A stretch of DNA of 64,000 nucleotides, from positions 124,001 through 188,000 of the forward strand of contig NZ_CP097121.1 in the NCBI RefSeq assembly GCF_024029675.1. Direction: 5' to 3'. This DNA is from Fructilactobacillus carniphilus (GTDB lineage: Bacteria; Bacillota; Bacilli; Lactobacillales; Lactobacillaceae). The position numbers and the translations under genes are program-made. Shown here one piece after another: positions 10,966-20,724 of this stretch (the stretch's first letter is position 1; each line of letters begins with the position of its first letter). The notes under the pieces were generated by a model that was given only the letters and a program-made list of their open reading frames with translations, did no database searches and was not told where the DNA came from.

Positions 10966-11322
10966 TTGATTACAAAACCAAGCAAGAACAAAACACGAAA
11001 AGTAAGACATGCTCGTGTTCGTAGTAAAATTGCTGGTACTGCTGAGTGCCCACGTTTAGACGTTTTCCGTTCTAACAAAAACATCTACGCTCAAGTTATT
11101 GATGACGTAGCGGGTGTAACGCTAGCTAGTGCCTCAACTCTTGACAAAGAAGTAACTGGAAGCAACAAAACCGAACAAGCTGCTAGTGTTGGGAAGTTAG
11201 TTGCTGAACGGGCCGCTGCCAAAAACATCAAAAAAGTTGTTTTTGACCGTGGTGGTTACTTATACCATGGTCGTGTGGCTGCCTTAGCTACGGGCGCTCG
11301 CGAAAATGGACTCGAATTTTAA
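10966..11322 (+). CDS. rplR: 50S ribosomal protein L18
   Basis: L18 binds 5S rRNA with L5. I chose TTG at 10966: GAGGTG at 10954-10959 then serves as ribosome binding site, and the product is 118 residues starting [22 protein letters not shown] at 10957 is in frame but lies inside that binding site. The C-terminal motif [16 protein letters not shown] is conserved. Confidence 0.94.
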   Translation: MITKPSKNKTRKVRHARVRSKIAGTAECPRLDVFRSNKNIYAQVIDDVAGVTLASASTLDKEVTGSNKTEQAASVGKLVAERAAAKNIKKVVFDRGGYLYHGRVAALATGARENGLEF

Positions 11323-11343
11323 TCAAAGGAGGAAGACACGCGC

Positions 11344-11847
11344 ATGGCTAAATTTATTGATCCGAACAAATTGGATTTAGATGATAACGTAGTTGCCATC
11401 AACCGAATTACTAAGGTTGTTAAAGGTGGACGTCGGTTACGGTTTGCTGCCTTAGCCGTAGTTGGTGACAAAAATGGTCACGTTGGTTTCGGAACGGGGA
11501 AAGCCCAAGAAGTTCCAGAAGCCATCCGGAAGGCTGTTGAAGCTGCTAAAAAGAACCTGATCGAAGTTCCAATCGTGGGAACGACCATTCCTCACGAAAT
11601 TCTGGGAGTTTACGGCGGGGGTAAGATTTTATTAAAACCTGCTGAAGAAGGTTCTGGAGTAGCCGCTGGTGGTGCTGTTCGTGCCGTTATGGACTTAGCC
11701 GGAATCAACGATGTTACTAGTAAACGACTTGGTTCTGACACTGCTATCAACGTTATCCGGGCAACTTTCGAAGGCCTTAAGGGTCTAAAGAGCGCCGAAG
11801 AAGTTTCTGAACTTCGTGGTGTTTCTGCTGACCACTTAGCTGAATAA
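11344..11847 (+). CDS. rpsE: 30S ribosomal protein S5
   Basis: S5 works with S4 in decoding accuracy and forms the mRNA entry channel. The 167-residue protein has the double-stranded RNA-binding-like N domain with [18 protein letters not shown] and the C-terminal block [22 protein letters not shown] precedes the ATG. Confidence 0.98.
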   Translation: MAKFIDPNKLDLDDNVVAINRITKVVKGGRRLRFAALAVVGDKNGHVGFGTGKAQEVPEAIRKAVEAAKKNLIEVPIVGTTIPHEILGVYGGGKILLKPAEEGSGVAAGGAVRAVMDLAGINDVTSKRLGSDTAINVIRATFEGLKGLKSAEEVSELRGVSADHLAE

Positions 11848-11860
11848 GGAGGAGATACAG

Positions 11861-12046
11861 ATGGCTCAATTAAAGATTACTTTAGTTCACAGTGCTGCTC
11901 ATCGTCTTCCCAAGCAACGTAAGATTGTGGAAGCCTTAGGATTAGGTCGAATTAACAGTAGTGTGATCAAGCCTGATAATGCAGCCACTCGGGGAGCATT
12001 GTTCAAAATTGCTCACTTGATTGAAGTGGAACAGGTTAAAGATTAA
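11861..12046 (+). CDS. rpmD: 50S ribosomal protein L30
   Basis: Small large-subunit protein of 61 residues, with the family pattern [16 protein letters not shown]. Not all bacteria have it. It is preceded by AAGGAGGAG and lies between rpsE and rplO, the standard place. Confidence 0.97.
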   Translation: MAQLKITLVHSAAHRLPKQRKIVEALGLGRINSSVIKPDNAATRGALFKIAHLIEVEQVKD

Positions 12047-12076
12047 TTACATTTAAAGTAAGAGGAGGTGCAATTC

Positions 12077-12508
12077 ATGAAGTTAGACGAATTAAAAGCT
12101 GCTGCAGGTTCTCGTGCCAGCCGGACTCGTAAGGGTCGTGGTCTTGGAAGTAAAGGTAAGACTTCTGGTCGAGGACAAAAAGGGCAAAAAGCTCGTGGCA
12201 AGACCCGTTTAGGTTTTGAAGGGGGTCAAATGCCATTGTACCGTCGGATTCCAAAACGTGGTTTCACAAACATTAACCGCAAGGACATTGTGATTGTGAA
12301 TGTGAACGAATTAAACGCTTTTGACAACGGTGCAGAAGTAACTCCTGAAGCATTGGTAGAAACGGGAATTATCCGGAACCTGAAGGACGGAGTAAAAATC
12401 CTTGGTAACGGTCAACTGGACAAGAAGTTAACTGTTCAAGCAAATAAATTCTCAGCAACTGCTAAACAAGCAATTGAAAATGCCGGCGGTAAAGCTGAGG
12501 TGATCTAA
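12077..12508 (+). CDS. rplO: 50S ribosomal protein L15
   Basis: L15 is a late large-subunit assembly protein with a glycine- and basic-rich N-terminal tail ([18 protein letters not shown]). I chose ATG at 12077, 143 residues; an in-frame GTG at 12068 lies within the GAGGAGGTG binding site. The stop overlaps the secY start by one base. Confidence 0.96.
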   Translation: MKLDELKAAAGSRASRTRKGRGLGSKGKTSGRGQKGQKARGKTRLGFEGGQMPLYRRIPKRGFTNINRKDIVIVNVNELNAFDNGAEVTPEALVETGIIRNLKDGVKILGNGQLDKKLTVQANKFSATAKQAIENAGGKAEVI

Positions 12509-13821
12509 TGTTATCAACCTTAAAAAGTGCCTTTCAGGACAAGAGCATTCGGAACAAAATTTTGTTCACGCTGTTAGTTCTTGCCGTTTTTCGGCTGGGC
12601 GCTTACATTACAGTCCCTGGAATTAACGCGAAAGCACTTCAAGAAGTCGCTTCTTCAGGGTTAGTTAACGTTTTGAACATGTTCAGTGGTGGAGGTTTGA
12701 CGAATTATTCCATCTTTGCAATGGGAGTCTCGCCTTATATTACTGCACAAATTGTGGTTCAGTTATTACAAATGGACATCGTGCCAAAATTCGTTGAATG
12801 GGGGAAGCAAGGTGAAGTTGGTCGGCTTAAGCTGGACAAGGTCACCAAGCGACTAACGATTGTGTTAGCCTTTGCCCAATCAATTGGAATTACAGCCGGG
12901 TTTAACGCTTTAAGTAGTTTAAACCTGGTAAAAAACCCTGGAATTATGACTTACATTAGCATCGGTCTGATTTTAACGGCTGGAACCATGCTGACCACCT
13001 GGATGGGTGATATGATCACCGATAAAGGGGTTGGTCAAGGGGTTTCTATGATTATTTTTGCCGGGATTGTGGCCAACATCCCGACTGGATTTGAAAGCAT
13101 CTACCGGGAATACGTGCAAGGCACGCCGATGGATCAAATCTGGAAGCCAGTGCTCTTCTTGGGCGCTTTAGTCATTGTGATGTTAATTGTGGTTACGTTT
13201 GTTACCTGGGTGCAACAAGCGGAACGGCGAATTCCAATTCAATATACCCGCCGGGCGGCTGGATCTGCTAAATCTAGTTACTTACCACTTAAAGTGAACG
13301 TAGCGGGAGTGATTCCCGTGATCTTCGCGAGTGCCTTTATTTCAACACCGCAAACTATTTTGATGTTCTTTACGAAGAACTATAGTGATGCTGGTTGGTT
13401 CCAATTCATGACCAAACTGTTTAACATGCAAACTCCAATGGGAGCGACCTTTTATACCATTTTAATCGTGGTCTTTACGTTCTTCTACGCCTTTGTTCAG
13501 GTAAATCCCCAGAAGCTAGCTGAAAACTTGCAAAAGCAAGGTAGCTATATTCCCGGAGTTTGGCCCGGCAAAGGAACCCAGGACTATATTTCTCGTTTAT
13601 TGATGCGGTTAAGTACAATTGGAGCACTATTCTTAGGAATTGTTTCGATTATTCCCTTAATTGCGCAAAACGTCTGGAATTTAAATAGCTCCATTGGGTT
13701 AGGGGGAACGAACCTCCTAATTATCGTCGGAGTAACGATTGAATTCATGAACCAGATTAAAGGATTAACGATGCGGCAAGAATACACTGGATTTATTCGG
13801 AATGATTCAGACGCAAAGTAG
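12508..13821 (+). CDS. secY: Protein translocase channel subunit SecY
   Basis: SecY is the membrane channel through which SecA pushes unfolded proteins. It is 437 residues with ten predicted membrane helices. Helix 1 lies near residues 18-36, the plug-like region follows (VLNMFSGGG), and the cytosolic loops include QAERRIPIQYTRRA, a universal SecY signature before helix 7. Its start shares a base with the rplO stop, so translation is probably coupled; adk follows after 12 bases. Confidence 0.98.
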   Translation: MLSTLKSAFQDKSIRNKILFTLLVLAVFRLGAYITVPGINAKALQEVASSGLVNVLNMFSGGGLTNYSIFAMGVSPYITAQIVVQLLQMDIVPKFVEWGKQGEVGRLKLDKVTKRLTIVLAFAQSIGITAGFNALSSLNLVKNPGIMTYISIGLILTAGTMLTTWMGDMITDKGVGQGVSMIIFAGIVANIPTGFESIYREYVQGTPMDQIWKPVLFLGALVIVMLIVVTFVTWVQQAERRIPIQYTRRAAGSAKSSYLPLKVNVAGVIPVIFASAFISTPQTILMFFTKNYSDAGWFQFMTKLFNMQTPMGATFYTILIVVFTFFYAFVQVNPQKLAENLQKQGSYIPGVWPGKGTQDYISRLLMRLSTIGALFLGIVSIIPLIAQNVWNLNSSIGLGGTNLLIIVGVTIEFMNQIKGLTMRQEYTGFIRNDSDAK

Positions 13822-13833
13822 GAGGACGATGGA

Positions 13834-14493
13834 ATGTCAATGAATTTGTTAATTATGGGTCTTCCCGGTGCCGGGAAAGGAACCCAAGCAGATTTTATTG
13901 TTGAGAAGTATGGGATTCCTCATATTTCCACCGGAGACATCTTCCGGGCGGCCATTAAACAACAAACACCGTTGGGGGTTAAAGCCCAAGGGTATATTGA
14001 TCAAGGGGAATTAGTTCCTGATGATGTAACCTGTGGAATTGTGGAAGAACGGTTGCAACAACCAGACACGGAATCCGGTTACCTGTTAGATGGATTTCCC
14101 CGGACGATTGTTCAGGCAGAACAATTAGAAAAGATGACGCAGAAATTAGCTAAGCCATTGGATGCGGTGTTAAACGTTGATGTTGCTCCGGATACTTTGG
14201 TGGAACGACTTTCTGGTCGGTTCATTTGTAAGAACTGTGGTGCTACTTATCATAAATTGTACAAAAAACCTCGAGTTGAAGGTACGTGTGATGTTTGTGG
14301 TGGACATGCCTTTTATCAACGGAGCGATGATAAACCGGAAACCGTTAAGAATCGGTTAGAAGTTAATTTAAAGATGAATACCCCTTTAATTGACTTTTAC
14401 TCACAACGCAACTTGTTGCACACGGTGAACGGAAATCAACCAATCGCAGATGTTACGCAGGAAATCAACCAAGTTCTGTCTGATCTTCATTAA
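13834..14493 (+). CDS. adk: Adenylate kinase, zinc-binding type
   Basis: Converts AMP and ATP to two ADP, keeping adenine nucleotides balanced. The 219-residue protein has the P-loop GLPGAGKGT at residues 9-17, the AMP-site GFPR at 87-90 and a long LID domain with four cysteines (C132, C135, C152, C155) that bind structural zinc, as in Gram-positive enzymes. The ATG at 13834 follows AGGAGGA; a second ATG two codons later is an alternative. Confidence 0.98.
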   Translation: MSMNLLIMGLPGAGKGTQADFIVEKYGIPHISTGDIFRAAIKQQTPLGVKAQGYIDQGELVPDDVTCGIVEERLQQPDTESGYLLDGFPRTIVQAEQLEKMTQKLAKPLDAVLNVDVAPDTLVERLSGRFICKNCGATYHKLYKKPRVEGTCDVCGGHAFYQRSDDKPETVKNRLEVNLKMNTPLIDFYSQRNLLHTVNGNQPIADVTQEINQVLSDLH

Positions 14494-14508
14494 CAAATAA
14501 CAGCTTCG

Positions 14509-14537
14509 TTGTCGAATCACCGCTAATATGCTATATT
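14509..14537 (+). promoter_or_regulatory. Likely promoter before infA
   Basis: TTGTCG at 14509-14514 and TATATT at 14532-14537 with a 17-base spacer, in the 106-base gap between adk and infA. It would give the alpha operon a second start. Confidence 0.6.
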
Positions 14538-14599
14538 GGTAGGTATTGATAACGGTTTTTGGAACAGAACTTGATGGATTTAATTTTTGGAGGATTGTT

Positions 14600-14818
14600 G
14601 TGGCGAAAGACAACGTAATTGAAATTGAAGGAAAAATTACTGAAACACTACCCAATGCAATGTTTCGAGTAGAACTGGAAAACGGGCACGAAATTTTAGC
14701 CCATGTTTCTGGGAAAATTAGAATGCATTACATTAAGATACTTCCAGGAGACCGTGTAACTGTTGAAATGTCACCATATGATTTAACTAAGGGTCGCATT
14801 ACTTATCGATTTAAGTAA
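14600..14818 (+). CDS. infA: Translation initiation factor IF-1
   Basis: IF-1 covers the A site during initiation. It starts with GTG at 14600, eight bases after TTGGAGG, and gives 72 residues, the usual length, beginning [15 protein letters not shown]. The S1-like OB fold motifs [11 protein letters not shown] and [11 protein letters not shown] are present. A longer reading frame from 14546 adds non-conserved sequence upstream of the binding site and is rejected. Confidence 0.97.
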   Translation: MAKDNVIEIEGKITETLPNAMFRVELENGHEILAHVSGKIRMHYIKILPGDRVTVEMSPYDLTKGRITYRFK

Positions 14819-14844
14819 GACCTTTTATCTAGGAGGGTTATAAA

Positions 14845-14964
14845 ATGAAAGTAAGACCATCAGTCAAAAAAATGTGCGAAAACTGCAAAATCATTAAGCG
14901 GAAAGGCCGCGTAATGATTATTTGCTCAGCTAACGCTAAGCACAAGCAACGCCAAGGAAAATAA
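14845..14964 (+). CDS. rpmJ: 50S ribosomal protein L36, zinc-binding type
   Basis: A 39-residue protein between infA and rpsM, the standard place. It starts [15 protein letters not shown] and has zinc ligands C11, C14, C27 and H33. TAGGAGGG lies eight bases before the ATG. L36 organises rRNA near the base of the L7/L12 stalk. Confidence 0.97.
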   Translation: MKVRPSVKKMCENCKIIKRKGRVMIICSANAKHKQRQGK

Positions 14965-14990
14965 TCACTATATAGAGGAGGTGGACATTA

Positions 14991-15341
14991 ATGGCTCGTA
15001 TTGCCGGAGTAGATTTACCACGTAACAAGCGTGTTGTCATTGCCCTTACTTACATTTACGGAATTGGGAACACAACTGCCCAAAAAGTATTGAAACAAGC
15101 TGGGGTTTCAGAAGACGTTCGGACACAAGACTTAACTCCTGAACAAGAAGATAAGATCCGGGTAGCGATCGACGACTACACCATCGAAGGTGACTTACGT
15201 CGTGAAGTTAGCATGAACATCAAACGGTTGTCAGAAATCGGTTCGTACCGTGGATTACGTCACCGTCGTGGTTTGCCTTCTAGAGGTCAACACACTAAGA
15301 ACAACGCTCGGACCAGAAAAGGTAAGAGAACGAAAAAATAA
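14991..15341 (+). CDS. rpsM: 30S ribosomal protein S13
   Basis: S13 forms head bridges to the large subunit and contacts P-site tRNA. It starts [14 protein letters not shown] and has the helix-hairpin signature [18 protein letters not shown]. At 116 residues it is a few residues shorter at the C terminus than many homologues, ending in a basic tail. GAGGAGGTG lies upstream. Confidence 0.98.
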   Translation: MARIAGVDLPRNKRVVIALTYIYGIGNTTAQKVLKQAGVSEDVRTQDLTPEQEDKIRVAIDDYTIEGDLRREVSMNIKRLSEIGSYRGLRHRRGLPSRGQHTKNNARTRKGKRTKK

Positions 15342-15368
15342 TAATTAAAAAGGAGGTTATCAGTCCCT

Positions 15369-15755
15369 ATGGTTAAGAAAAATACTCGCAAGCGTAAAGC
15401 AAGAAAGCACGTTGAATCTGGTGTGGCTCACATTCACTCAACGTTCAACAACACCTTGGTTATGATTACTGACGTTCAAGGAAACGCGATTGCTTGGTCA
15501 TCAGCTGGTGCATTAGGTTTCCGTGGTAGTCGTAAATCCACTCCATTTGCTGCTCAAATGGCTGCTGAAGCAGCTGCAAAGGCCGCAATGGAACATGGTA
15601 TGAAGACTGTGGAAGTTTCAGTTAAGGGTCCTGGTTCAGGTCGTGAATCTGCAATTCGGGCTTTACAAACTACTGGTCTGGAAGTTGCCGCAATTCGTGA
15701 CGTTACTCCAGTTCCTCATAACGGTTGCCGTCCTCCAAAACGTCGTCGAGTTTAA
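15369..15755 (+). CDS. rpsK: 30S ribosomal protein S11
   Basis: S11 lines the mRNA exit path on the platform. The 128-residue protein carries [12 protein letters not shown] and the C-terminal signature [18 protein letters not shown]. It sits 27 bases after rpsM. Confidence 0.98.
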   Translation: MVKKNTRKRKARKHVESGVAHIHSTFNNTLVMITDVQGNAIAWSSAGALGFRGSRKSTPFAAQMAAEAAAKAAMEHGMKTVEVSVKGPGSGRESAIRALQTTGLEVAAIRDVTPVPHNGCRPPKRRRV

Positions 15756-15815
15756 TATTAATGCAAGCTCATTTTGTAATGGACTCAACGCTGTTTGAAG
15801 GGGGTAGAGGTTAGA

Positions 15816-16772
15816 ATGATTGAGTTTGAAAAGCCAAACATTCATAAAATTGAAGAAACAAATAACTATGGTGAAGTAGTTGTAGAACCATTAGAACGTG
15901 GTTATGGAACAACCTTAGGGAACTCGTTACGGCGGGTTTTGCTAGCTTCTTTACCAGGCGCTGCAGTTACCAGTGTTCAAATTGATGGTGTTTTACACGA
16001 ATTTTCAACTGTTAAAGGTGTCACAGAAGATGTGACAAAAATCATTTTGAACTTGAAAAAGTTGAAGTTGAAAATCGATGGTGACGACGATCAGAACGAA
16101 ACTCATACGATGAGTATCAACGTAACTGGTCCGGCCGATGTAACCGGAGCCGATTTAGCAACCGATAGTGATACAACGGTTCTAAATCCTGATTTACACA
16201 TCGCAACGGTTGCTGAAGGTGCCACCTTACACATGACGGTCACGGCCAACAAGGGTCGCGGTTATGTCTCAGCTGAAGAAAACAAGGCTAGAAATGACGA
16301 TATGCCCATTGGTGTGCTACCAGTCGATTCTATCTATACCCCAATCGAACGTGTTAACTATCAAGTTGAAGACACGCGTGTTGGACAGCGTGATGACTTC
16401 GATAAATTGACTCTCGATGTTTGGACTAATGGTTCAATTACTCCTTCTGAAGCGATTAGTTTAGCTGCCAAAGTGTTATCACAACACTTGGAAATGTTCG
16501 TGGACTTGACCGACAAGGCCCAACAAGCTAACGTCATGGTGGAAAAAGAAGAAAGCCATAAAGAAAAAATGCTCGAAATGTCAATTGAAGAACTGGATCT
16601 TTCCGTTCGTTCTTACAATTGTTTGAAACGGGCTGGAATTAATACCGTCCAAGAATTAACTGATAAATCTATGGCTGATATGATGAAAGTTCGGAACTTG
16701 GGACGCAAGTCACTGGAAGAAATCGAACAGAAGTTAGAAGCACTTGGATTATCATTTCGGAAAGAAGACTAA
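15816..16772 (+). CDS. rpoA: RNA polymerase alpha subunit
   Basis: Alpha dimerises to scaffold RNA polymerase assembly, and its C-terminal domain touches promoter UP elements and regulators. ATG at 15816 gives 318 residues starting [11 protein letters not shown], after a GGGGGTAGAGG site; an upstream in-frame TTG at 15795 is rejected as unconserved. The N-terminal assembly domain ([20 protein letters not shown]) and C-terminal domain ([19 protein letters not shown]) are both intact. Confidence 0.98.
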   Translation: MIEFEKPNIHKIEETNNYGEVVVEPLERGYGTTLGNSLRRVLLASLPGAAVTSVQIDGVLHEFSTVKGVTEDVTKIILNLKKLKLKIDGDDDQNETHTMSINVTGPADVTGADLATDSDTTVLNPDLHIATVAEGATLHMTVTANKGRGYVSAEENKARNDDMPIGVLPVDSIYTPIERVNYQVEDTRVGQRDDFDKLTLDVWTNGSITPSEAISLAAKVLSQHLEMFVDLTDKAQQANVMVEKEESHKEKMLEMSIEELDLSVRSYNCLKRAGINTVQELTDKSMADMMKVRNLGRKSLEEIEQKLEALGLSFRKED

Positions 16773-16794
16773 TTAAAAAAGGAGGCTCCCACTT

Positions 16795-17175
16795 ATGAGT
16801 TATCGTAAATTTGGTCGCGAATCAGGCCCTCGTCGTGCTATGCTTCGTAACTTAACTACTGACTTAATTGTTAACGATCGGATTGAAACCACGGAAGCAA
16901 AAGCTAAGACGGTTCGTTCTTTAGCTGAACAAATGGTGACATTAGGTAAGAAGGGTGATTTAGCTGCTCGTCGGCGTGCTGCTGCTTACTTACAAAACCA
17001 AATTGCTGACGTTCAAGAAGACGGAGATGACATCAAAGTTACGACGGCATTGCAAAAATTATTTGACGAAATTGCACCTAAGTACCAAGATCGTCAAGGT
17101 GGTTACACTCGGATTTTGAAGACCATGCCCCGTCGCGGTGATGGTGCCCAAATGGTTATCTTAGAATTCGTTTAA
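16795..17175 (+). CDS. rplQ: 50S ribosomal protein L17
   Basis: L17 sits near the exit tunnel outer end. The 126-residue protein starts [20 protein letters not shown] and is the last gene of the alpha operon. AAAGGAGG precedes the ATG. Confidence 0.98.
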   Translation: MSYRKFGRESGPRRAMLRNLTTDLIVNDRIETTEAKAKTVRSLAEQMVTLGKKGDLAARRRAAAYLQNQIADVQEDGDDIKVTTALQKLFDEIAPKYQDRQGGYTRILKTMPRRGDGAQMVILEFV

Positions 17176-17208
17176 TGGTAACGAACCACTAATTTCATAT
17201 TTTCACTG

Positions 17209-17308
17209 AATCACTAAGGTTGAGGTATAAAGCGTTATGATGATGGAAGGTCCAAGTCTAGCTTGAATGTGGTCTAACCATGCGCCTCAATCTTTTAGTG
17301 ATTTTTTT
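17209..17308 (+). ncRNA. L17 downstream element-like structure with terminator
   Basis: ATCACTAA (17210-17217) pairs with TTAGTGAT (17295-17302), and next to it GGTTGAGG (17218-17225) pairs with CCTCAATC (17285-17292), closing a branched inner region and ending in a seven-T run. Place (directly after rplQ), size and host group match the L17 downstream element known from lactic acid bacteria and Listeria. It also serves as the operon terminator. Family membership is from recall of that element, not a covariance search. Confidence 0.7.
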
Positions 17309-17341
17309 ATACATAAATTTAAGCTAAAAGAGGTGTGAGCG

Positions 17342-18166
17342 ATGCAACCAAAAATTGAATTTCAGGATGTGGATTTTTCCTACCAGCCCGAGGTCCCGGT
17401 GCTAAAGCACGTTTCGTTTCAAGTGCAGCCGGGCCAAACGGTGGCGCTGGTGGGTGCCAACGGGAGCGGGAAAAGCACGATTGCTAAGTTACTAACCGGC
17501 TTGTTGACGCCCAATCATGGTTCGATTTTGGTTGATCAAATCACCCTCACACCGCAAAATATGGCGGAACTGCGCCAACGCATCGGATTAGTCTTTCAGA
17601 ATCCCGATGATCAAATTGTCGGGGCAACCGTTGCCGAAAATACGGCCTTTGGACTGGAAAATCGTAACGTTCCTCGTCCGGAGATGCAACGACGGGTCCA
17701 AACGGCATTAGAGCAGGTCGAAATGTGGGAGTACCGGGATCGTGAACCGGGACTCCTGTCGGGTGGGCAAAAGCAACGGGTTGCTTTGGCTAGTGCCTTG
17801 GCCATTACGCCCGAAATTTTGATTTTGGACGAAGCGACGAGCATGTTGGATCCGCAAGCCAAGCAGGAATTGAACCAGATCATTCAACGCCTCCAACAGC
17901 AAGCAGGTTTAACCATCATCTTAATTACGCACGACTTAGAGATGCTGGCGTTGGCAGAGCGAGTGATTGCGCTCGATCAGCAACAGGTGGCGTTCACGGG
18001 CACGGCCGCCGAGTTGTTTCGTCAGGAAGATTTGCTAATGCGCATGCAGCTGGAACTTCCCTTTAGTTTACAGGTGCAACGTGATTTAGCCGCCCAGCAG
18101 GTGCCACTCCCTGCTACCGATTTAAACGAAAAGGAATTGATTGTATGGCTCACCAAGTTACTTTAA
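17342..18166 (+). CDS. ecfA1: Energy-coupling factor transporter ATPase EcfA1
   Basis: One of two ATPases that power vitamin and metal uptake by ECF transporters together with EcfT and exchangeable substrate-binding S subunits. The 274 residues have Walker A GANGSGKST (38-46), the Q-loop FQNPDDQ, signature LSGGQ (139-143) and Walker B ILILDE (159-164). It is first of three overlapping genes. No S subunit is adjacent, as usual for group II ECF systems whose S subunits are scattered. Confidence 0.95.
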   Translation: MQPKIEFQDVDFSYQPEVPVLKHVSFQVQPGQTVALVGANGSGKSTIAKLLTGLLTPNHGSILVDQITLTPQNMAELRQRIGLVFQNPDDQIVGATVAENTAFGLENRNVPRPEMQRRVQTALEQVEMWEYRDREPGLLSGGQKQRVALASALAITPEILILDEATSMLDPQAKQELNQIIQRLQQQAGLTIILITHDLEMLALAERVIALDQQQVAFTGTAAELFRQEDLLMRMQLELPFSLQVQRDLAAQQVPLPATDLNEKELIVWLTKLL

Positions 18167-19005
18167 AACACGTTAACTATACCTATGGCGAAAAGACGCC
18201 CGTAGTGCACCAAGCCTTACGCGACGTTAGTTTAACTGTGGAGCAGGGTGACTTTGTGACCATCATTGGGACGACCGGGAGTGGAAAGTCGACGCTGATT
18301 AAGCTCCTAAATGGACTCCAGTTTGCCCAATCAGGCACGGTGGAGGTATTAGGGGTAACTTTGCATCCCAAGGTGAAAGCAGCTGCTTTAAAGCAACTGC
18401 GTTCCCAGGTGGGGATGGTGTTTCAATCCCCTGAACAGCAACTTTTTGCTGATAGCGTCTTGCAGGACGTCCAATTTGGCCCGCTGAACTTTGGCGCCAG
18501 TCCTACGGAAGCCGAGCAGCAAGCCCGGGCTAGTTTAGATCAAGTCGGGATCCCAACTGAATTGTTGGATCGTTCACCCTTTGAACTTTCTGGCGGTCAG
18601 ATGCGGCGGGTCGCGATTGCCGGTGTATTAGCCAGCCAACCACGGGTATTAGTCTTAGACGAGCCCACGGTTGGCTTGGATGGGCGGGGACGTCGTTCCA
18701 TTTTGGAAATGTTGCGGCGCTTAAACCAGGAACACCACATCACGATTATTATGATTACTCACGAGATGGACATTGTGGCGCGGTACGCACAACGGGTGGT
18801 CGTGATGAAGCATGGTCGGATTGAACAGGATACGACACCCCGTCAGTTCTTTCAAACCACCCAGAACCAGTTTGTGTTACCCGGCGCCGTTCGAGTGGGA
18901 CGGGCGCTACAAGCTAATGGGGTTGCTTTTGATCAGCTGCCGTTAACGCGTCGCGAGCTGGTGGCAAGCATCGTGCACCGGTTAGCAAAGGGGGGAACGG
19001 CATGA
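18145..19005 (+). CDS. ecfA2: Energy-coupling factor transporter ATPase EcfA2
   Basis: Partner ATPase forming a heterodimer with EcfA1. The 286-residue protein has Walker A GTTGSGKST (42-50), FQSPEQQ Q-loop, LSGGQ (148-152) and Walker B VLVLDEPT. It overlaps ecfA1 by 22 bases and ecfT by four, showing tight coupling. Confidence 0.95.
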   Translation: MAHQVTLKHVNYTYGEKTPVVHQALRDVSLTVEQGDFVTIIGTTGSGKSTLIKLLNGLQFAQSGTVEVLGVTLHPKVKAAALKQLRSQVGMVFQSPEQQLFADSVLQDVQFGPLNFGASPTEAEQQARASLDQVGIPTELLDRSPFELSGGQMRRVAIAGVLASQPRVLVLDEPTVGLDGRGRRSILEMLRRLNQEHHITIIMITHEMDIVARYAQRVVVMKHGRIEQDTTPRQFFQTTQNQFVLPGAVRVGRALQANGVAFDQLPLTRRELVASIVHRLAKGGTA

Positions 19006-19799
19006 ACCACATGGTCTTTGGAAACTATTTGCCGGGCCATTCCCTGCTGCACCGTTTGCACCCAACTGGTAAAATTATCGGCTTAGTGTCGTTGATTACT
19101 TGGACCTTATTAGCCAATAACTGGGCCAATTACGCCGTGCTAACCGTGGTAATTCTAGCGTTAGTGAAAATGGCCCAGGTGCCGTTTGGAATGCTCTTCT
19201 CGTCGCTCCGTCCCTTTGTGTGGCTAATCGCGTTTACCGTCTTGATTCAGCTTGGATTTGGGCACGGCGGAACAACATACTGGCACTGGGGTCCCTTGAA
19301 CGTGACCAGCGTTGGTGTGACCACGGCCGGATTGATTTTTGTCCGGTTTCTACTGATTATCGTTGTGGCCATGCTCCTGACGGTGACAACTTCCCCCAAT
19401 GCGATTGCAAAAGGGGTGGAAACGTTCCTCACGCCGTTGAAAAAGCTGGGGGTACCGGTGGCAATGATTGGGATCATGTTGTCAATTGCGCTTCGGTTCA
19501 TTCCGACGCTTTTGTCCGAAATGCAGACGATTATGAACGCGCAACGCTCGCGGGGCGTGGTCTTTAACGGTGGTAGTCTTTGGCAACGGGTTAAAAACGT
19601 GTTGTCGCTGATTATTCCGTTGCTGGTGTCGGCCTTTCGCCATGCGGATAACCTGGCGGATGCGCTGGGCGCGAGTGGCTATGATGCCAGTCAACCGCGG
19701 AGTAGTTATTATCAATACCAATGGCACCTTTTGGACACGCTGGCGTTAGTGGGCGTTTTTCTGATTGGGGTCCTGGTAGTGGGATTGCGAGGGGTGTAG
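19002..19799 (+). CDS. ecfT: Energy-coupling factor transporter transmembrane protein EcfT
   Basis: Membrane scaffold that links the two ATPases to S subunits. The 265 residues have several hydrophobic helices, and an ARS-type coupling motif region near QRSRGVVFNGG, matching the Ala-Arg-Ser/Gly motifs of EcfT. It ends one base before truA. Confidence 0.94.
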   Translation: MNHMVFGNYLPGHSLLHRLHPTGKIIGLVSLITWTLLANNWANYAVLTVVILALVKMAQVPFGMLFSSLRPFVWLIAFTVLIQLGFGHGGTTYWHWGPLNVTSVGVTTAGLIFVRFLLIIVVAMLLTVTTSPNAIAKGVETFLTPLKKLGVPVAMIGIMLSIALRFIPTLLSEMQTIMNAQRSRGVVFNGGSLWQRVKNVLSLIIPLLVSAFRHADNLADALGASGYDASQPRSSYYQYQWHLLDTLALVGVFLIGVLVVGLRGV

Positions 19800-20600
19800 A
19801 TGACACAACGTTATAAGATTACGTTTGCCCACGACGGCACGCAGTTTGCCGGCTTTCAGCGCCAACCACACCAACGGACCGTGGAGGGCGTGCTCACTAA
19901 AATTGTGAACCAGATGGCTAAGCAGCCGGATGGAACGTTGGGAGTTTACGGTTCGGGTCGGACTGACTCCGGCGTGCATGCCCTAGCGCAGGTCGCTCAT
20001 TTTGACTTCCCGTTTCCGATTCCCGCTGACAAGATGTTGAAGGGTCTCAACAGCATGTGTCCCTTAGACATTCAGATTAAGGACGTGGAAATTGTCTCGG
20101 ATACTTTTCATGCCCGTTATGACGTGACCGGTAAGAAGTATCTGTACCGGTTGTCGTTAGGGCCATTTACCGACCCATTCAAGCGTTTCTATACTGCGCA
20201 CTGGCGCTTTCCGTTGGATTTTGCGCGGATGGAAACGGCGATTCAGGACTTGGTCGGCACCCATAACTTTGCGTCGTTTGTGGCGTCCGGTGCCAAACCC
20301 GGCAGTCGGGTGCGCACCATCTTTAGTACCAAAGCGATTAATGACGAAGCCAATCATGAGATTCAGTTGGAATTCTATGGTGACGGCTTTATGTACAATC
20401 AGGTTCGGATTATGACCGCGGCCCTGGTTGAAATTGGGATGAAGAAACGACCGGTTAATGACATTCAGCGCTTGCTAGCCATCCAGGATCGGCAGCAGGC
20501 GCGATTAACGATGCCGGCCCATGGCTTATTTTTAGAACGTGTTTATTACCCAGGGGATGATCCAGAACACAGCGAAAAAAAGCACCCAGTTCGGGATTAA
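19800..20600 (+). CDS. truA: tRNA pseudouridine synthase A
   Basis: Makes pseudouridine at positions 38-40 of the tRNA anticodon arm. The 266-residue enzyme has the catalytic block GSGRTDSGVHA with the aspartate at residue 56, and the later FYGDGFMYNQVRIM motif. It follows ecfT with no gap, the standard Firmicute order ecfA1-ecfA2-ecfT-truA-rplM-rpsI. Confidence 0.97.
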   Translation: MTQRYKITFAHDGTQFAGFQRQPHQRTVEGVLTKIVNQMAKQPDGTLGVYGSGRTDSGVHALAQVAHFDFPFPIPADKMLKGLNSMCPLDIQIKDVEIVSDTFHARYDVTGKKYLYRLSLGPFTDPFKRFYTAHWRFPLDFARMETAIQDLVGTHNFASFVASGAKPGSRVRTIFSTKAINDEANHEIQLEFYGDGFMYNQVRIMTAALVEIGMKKRPVNDIQRLLAIQDRQQARLTMPAHGLFLERVYYPGDDPEHSEKKHPVRD

Positions 20601-20613
20601 TTCCGTGAATAGA

Positions 20614-20642
20614 TTGACATTCCGGGGGATTATTTGTATTAT
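20614..20642 (+). promoter_or_regulatory. Promoter of rplM-rpsI
   Basis: Consensus TTGACA at 20614-20619, a 17-base spacer and TATTAT at 20637-20642. It lies just after the truA stop, so rplM-rpsI has its own strong start. Confidence 0.88.
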
Positions 20643-20649
20643 GGTAGTT

Positions 20650-20716
20650 GGTATTGTTTGCCCCACATAAGCCCCGGAAACTTATAAGGTGTCGAACAAA
20701 CACAGAAACATGGAGG
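20650..20716 (+). promoter_or_regulatory. Structured leader before rplM, L13-leader-like
   Basis: Between promoter and start codon, GTTTG (20656-20660) can pair with CAAAC (20697-20701). Inside it, CAC-ATAAG (20664-20671) pairs with CTTAT-GTG (20681-20691) around a bulged AAG. Ribosomal L13 leaders occur at this place in Firmicutes; identity here is inferred from position and fold only. Confidence 0.45.
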
Positions 20717-20724
20717 AAGAAAAA

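Noticed and set aside
14546..14599. Longer IF-1 start
   Set aside because: Would contain the ribosome binding site of GTG 14600; IF-1 is 72 residues throughout bacteria.
19220..19567. Second open frame within ecfT
   Set aside because: Out-of-frame shadow of a GC-richer gene; ecfT itself has the expected helices and neighbours.
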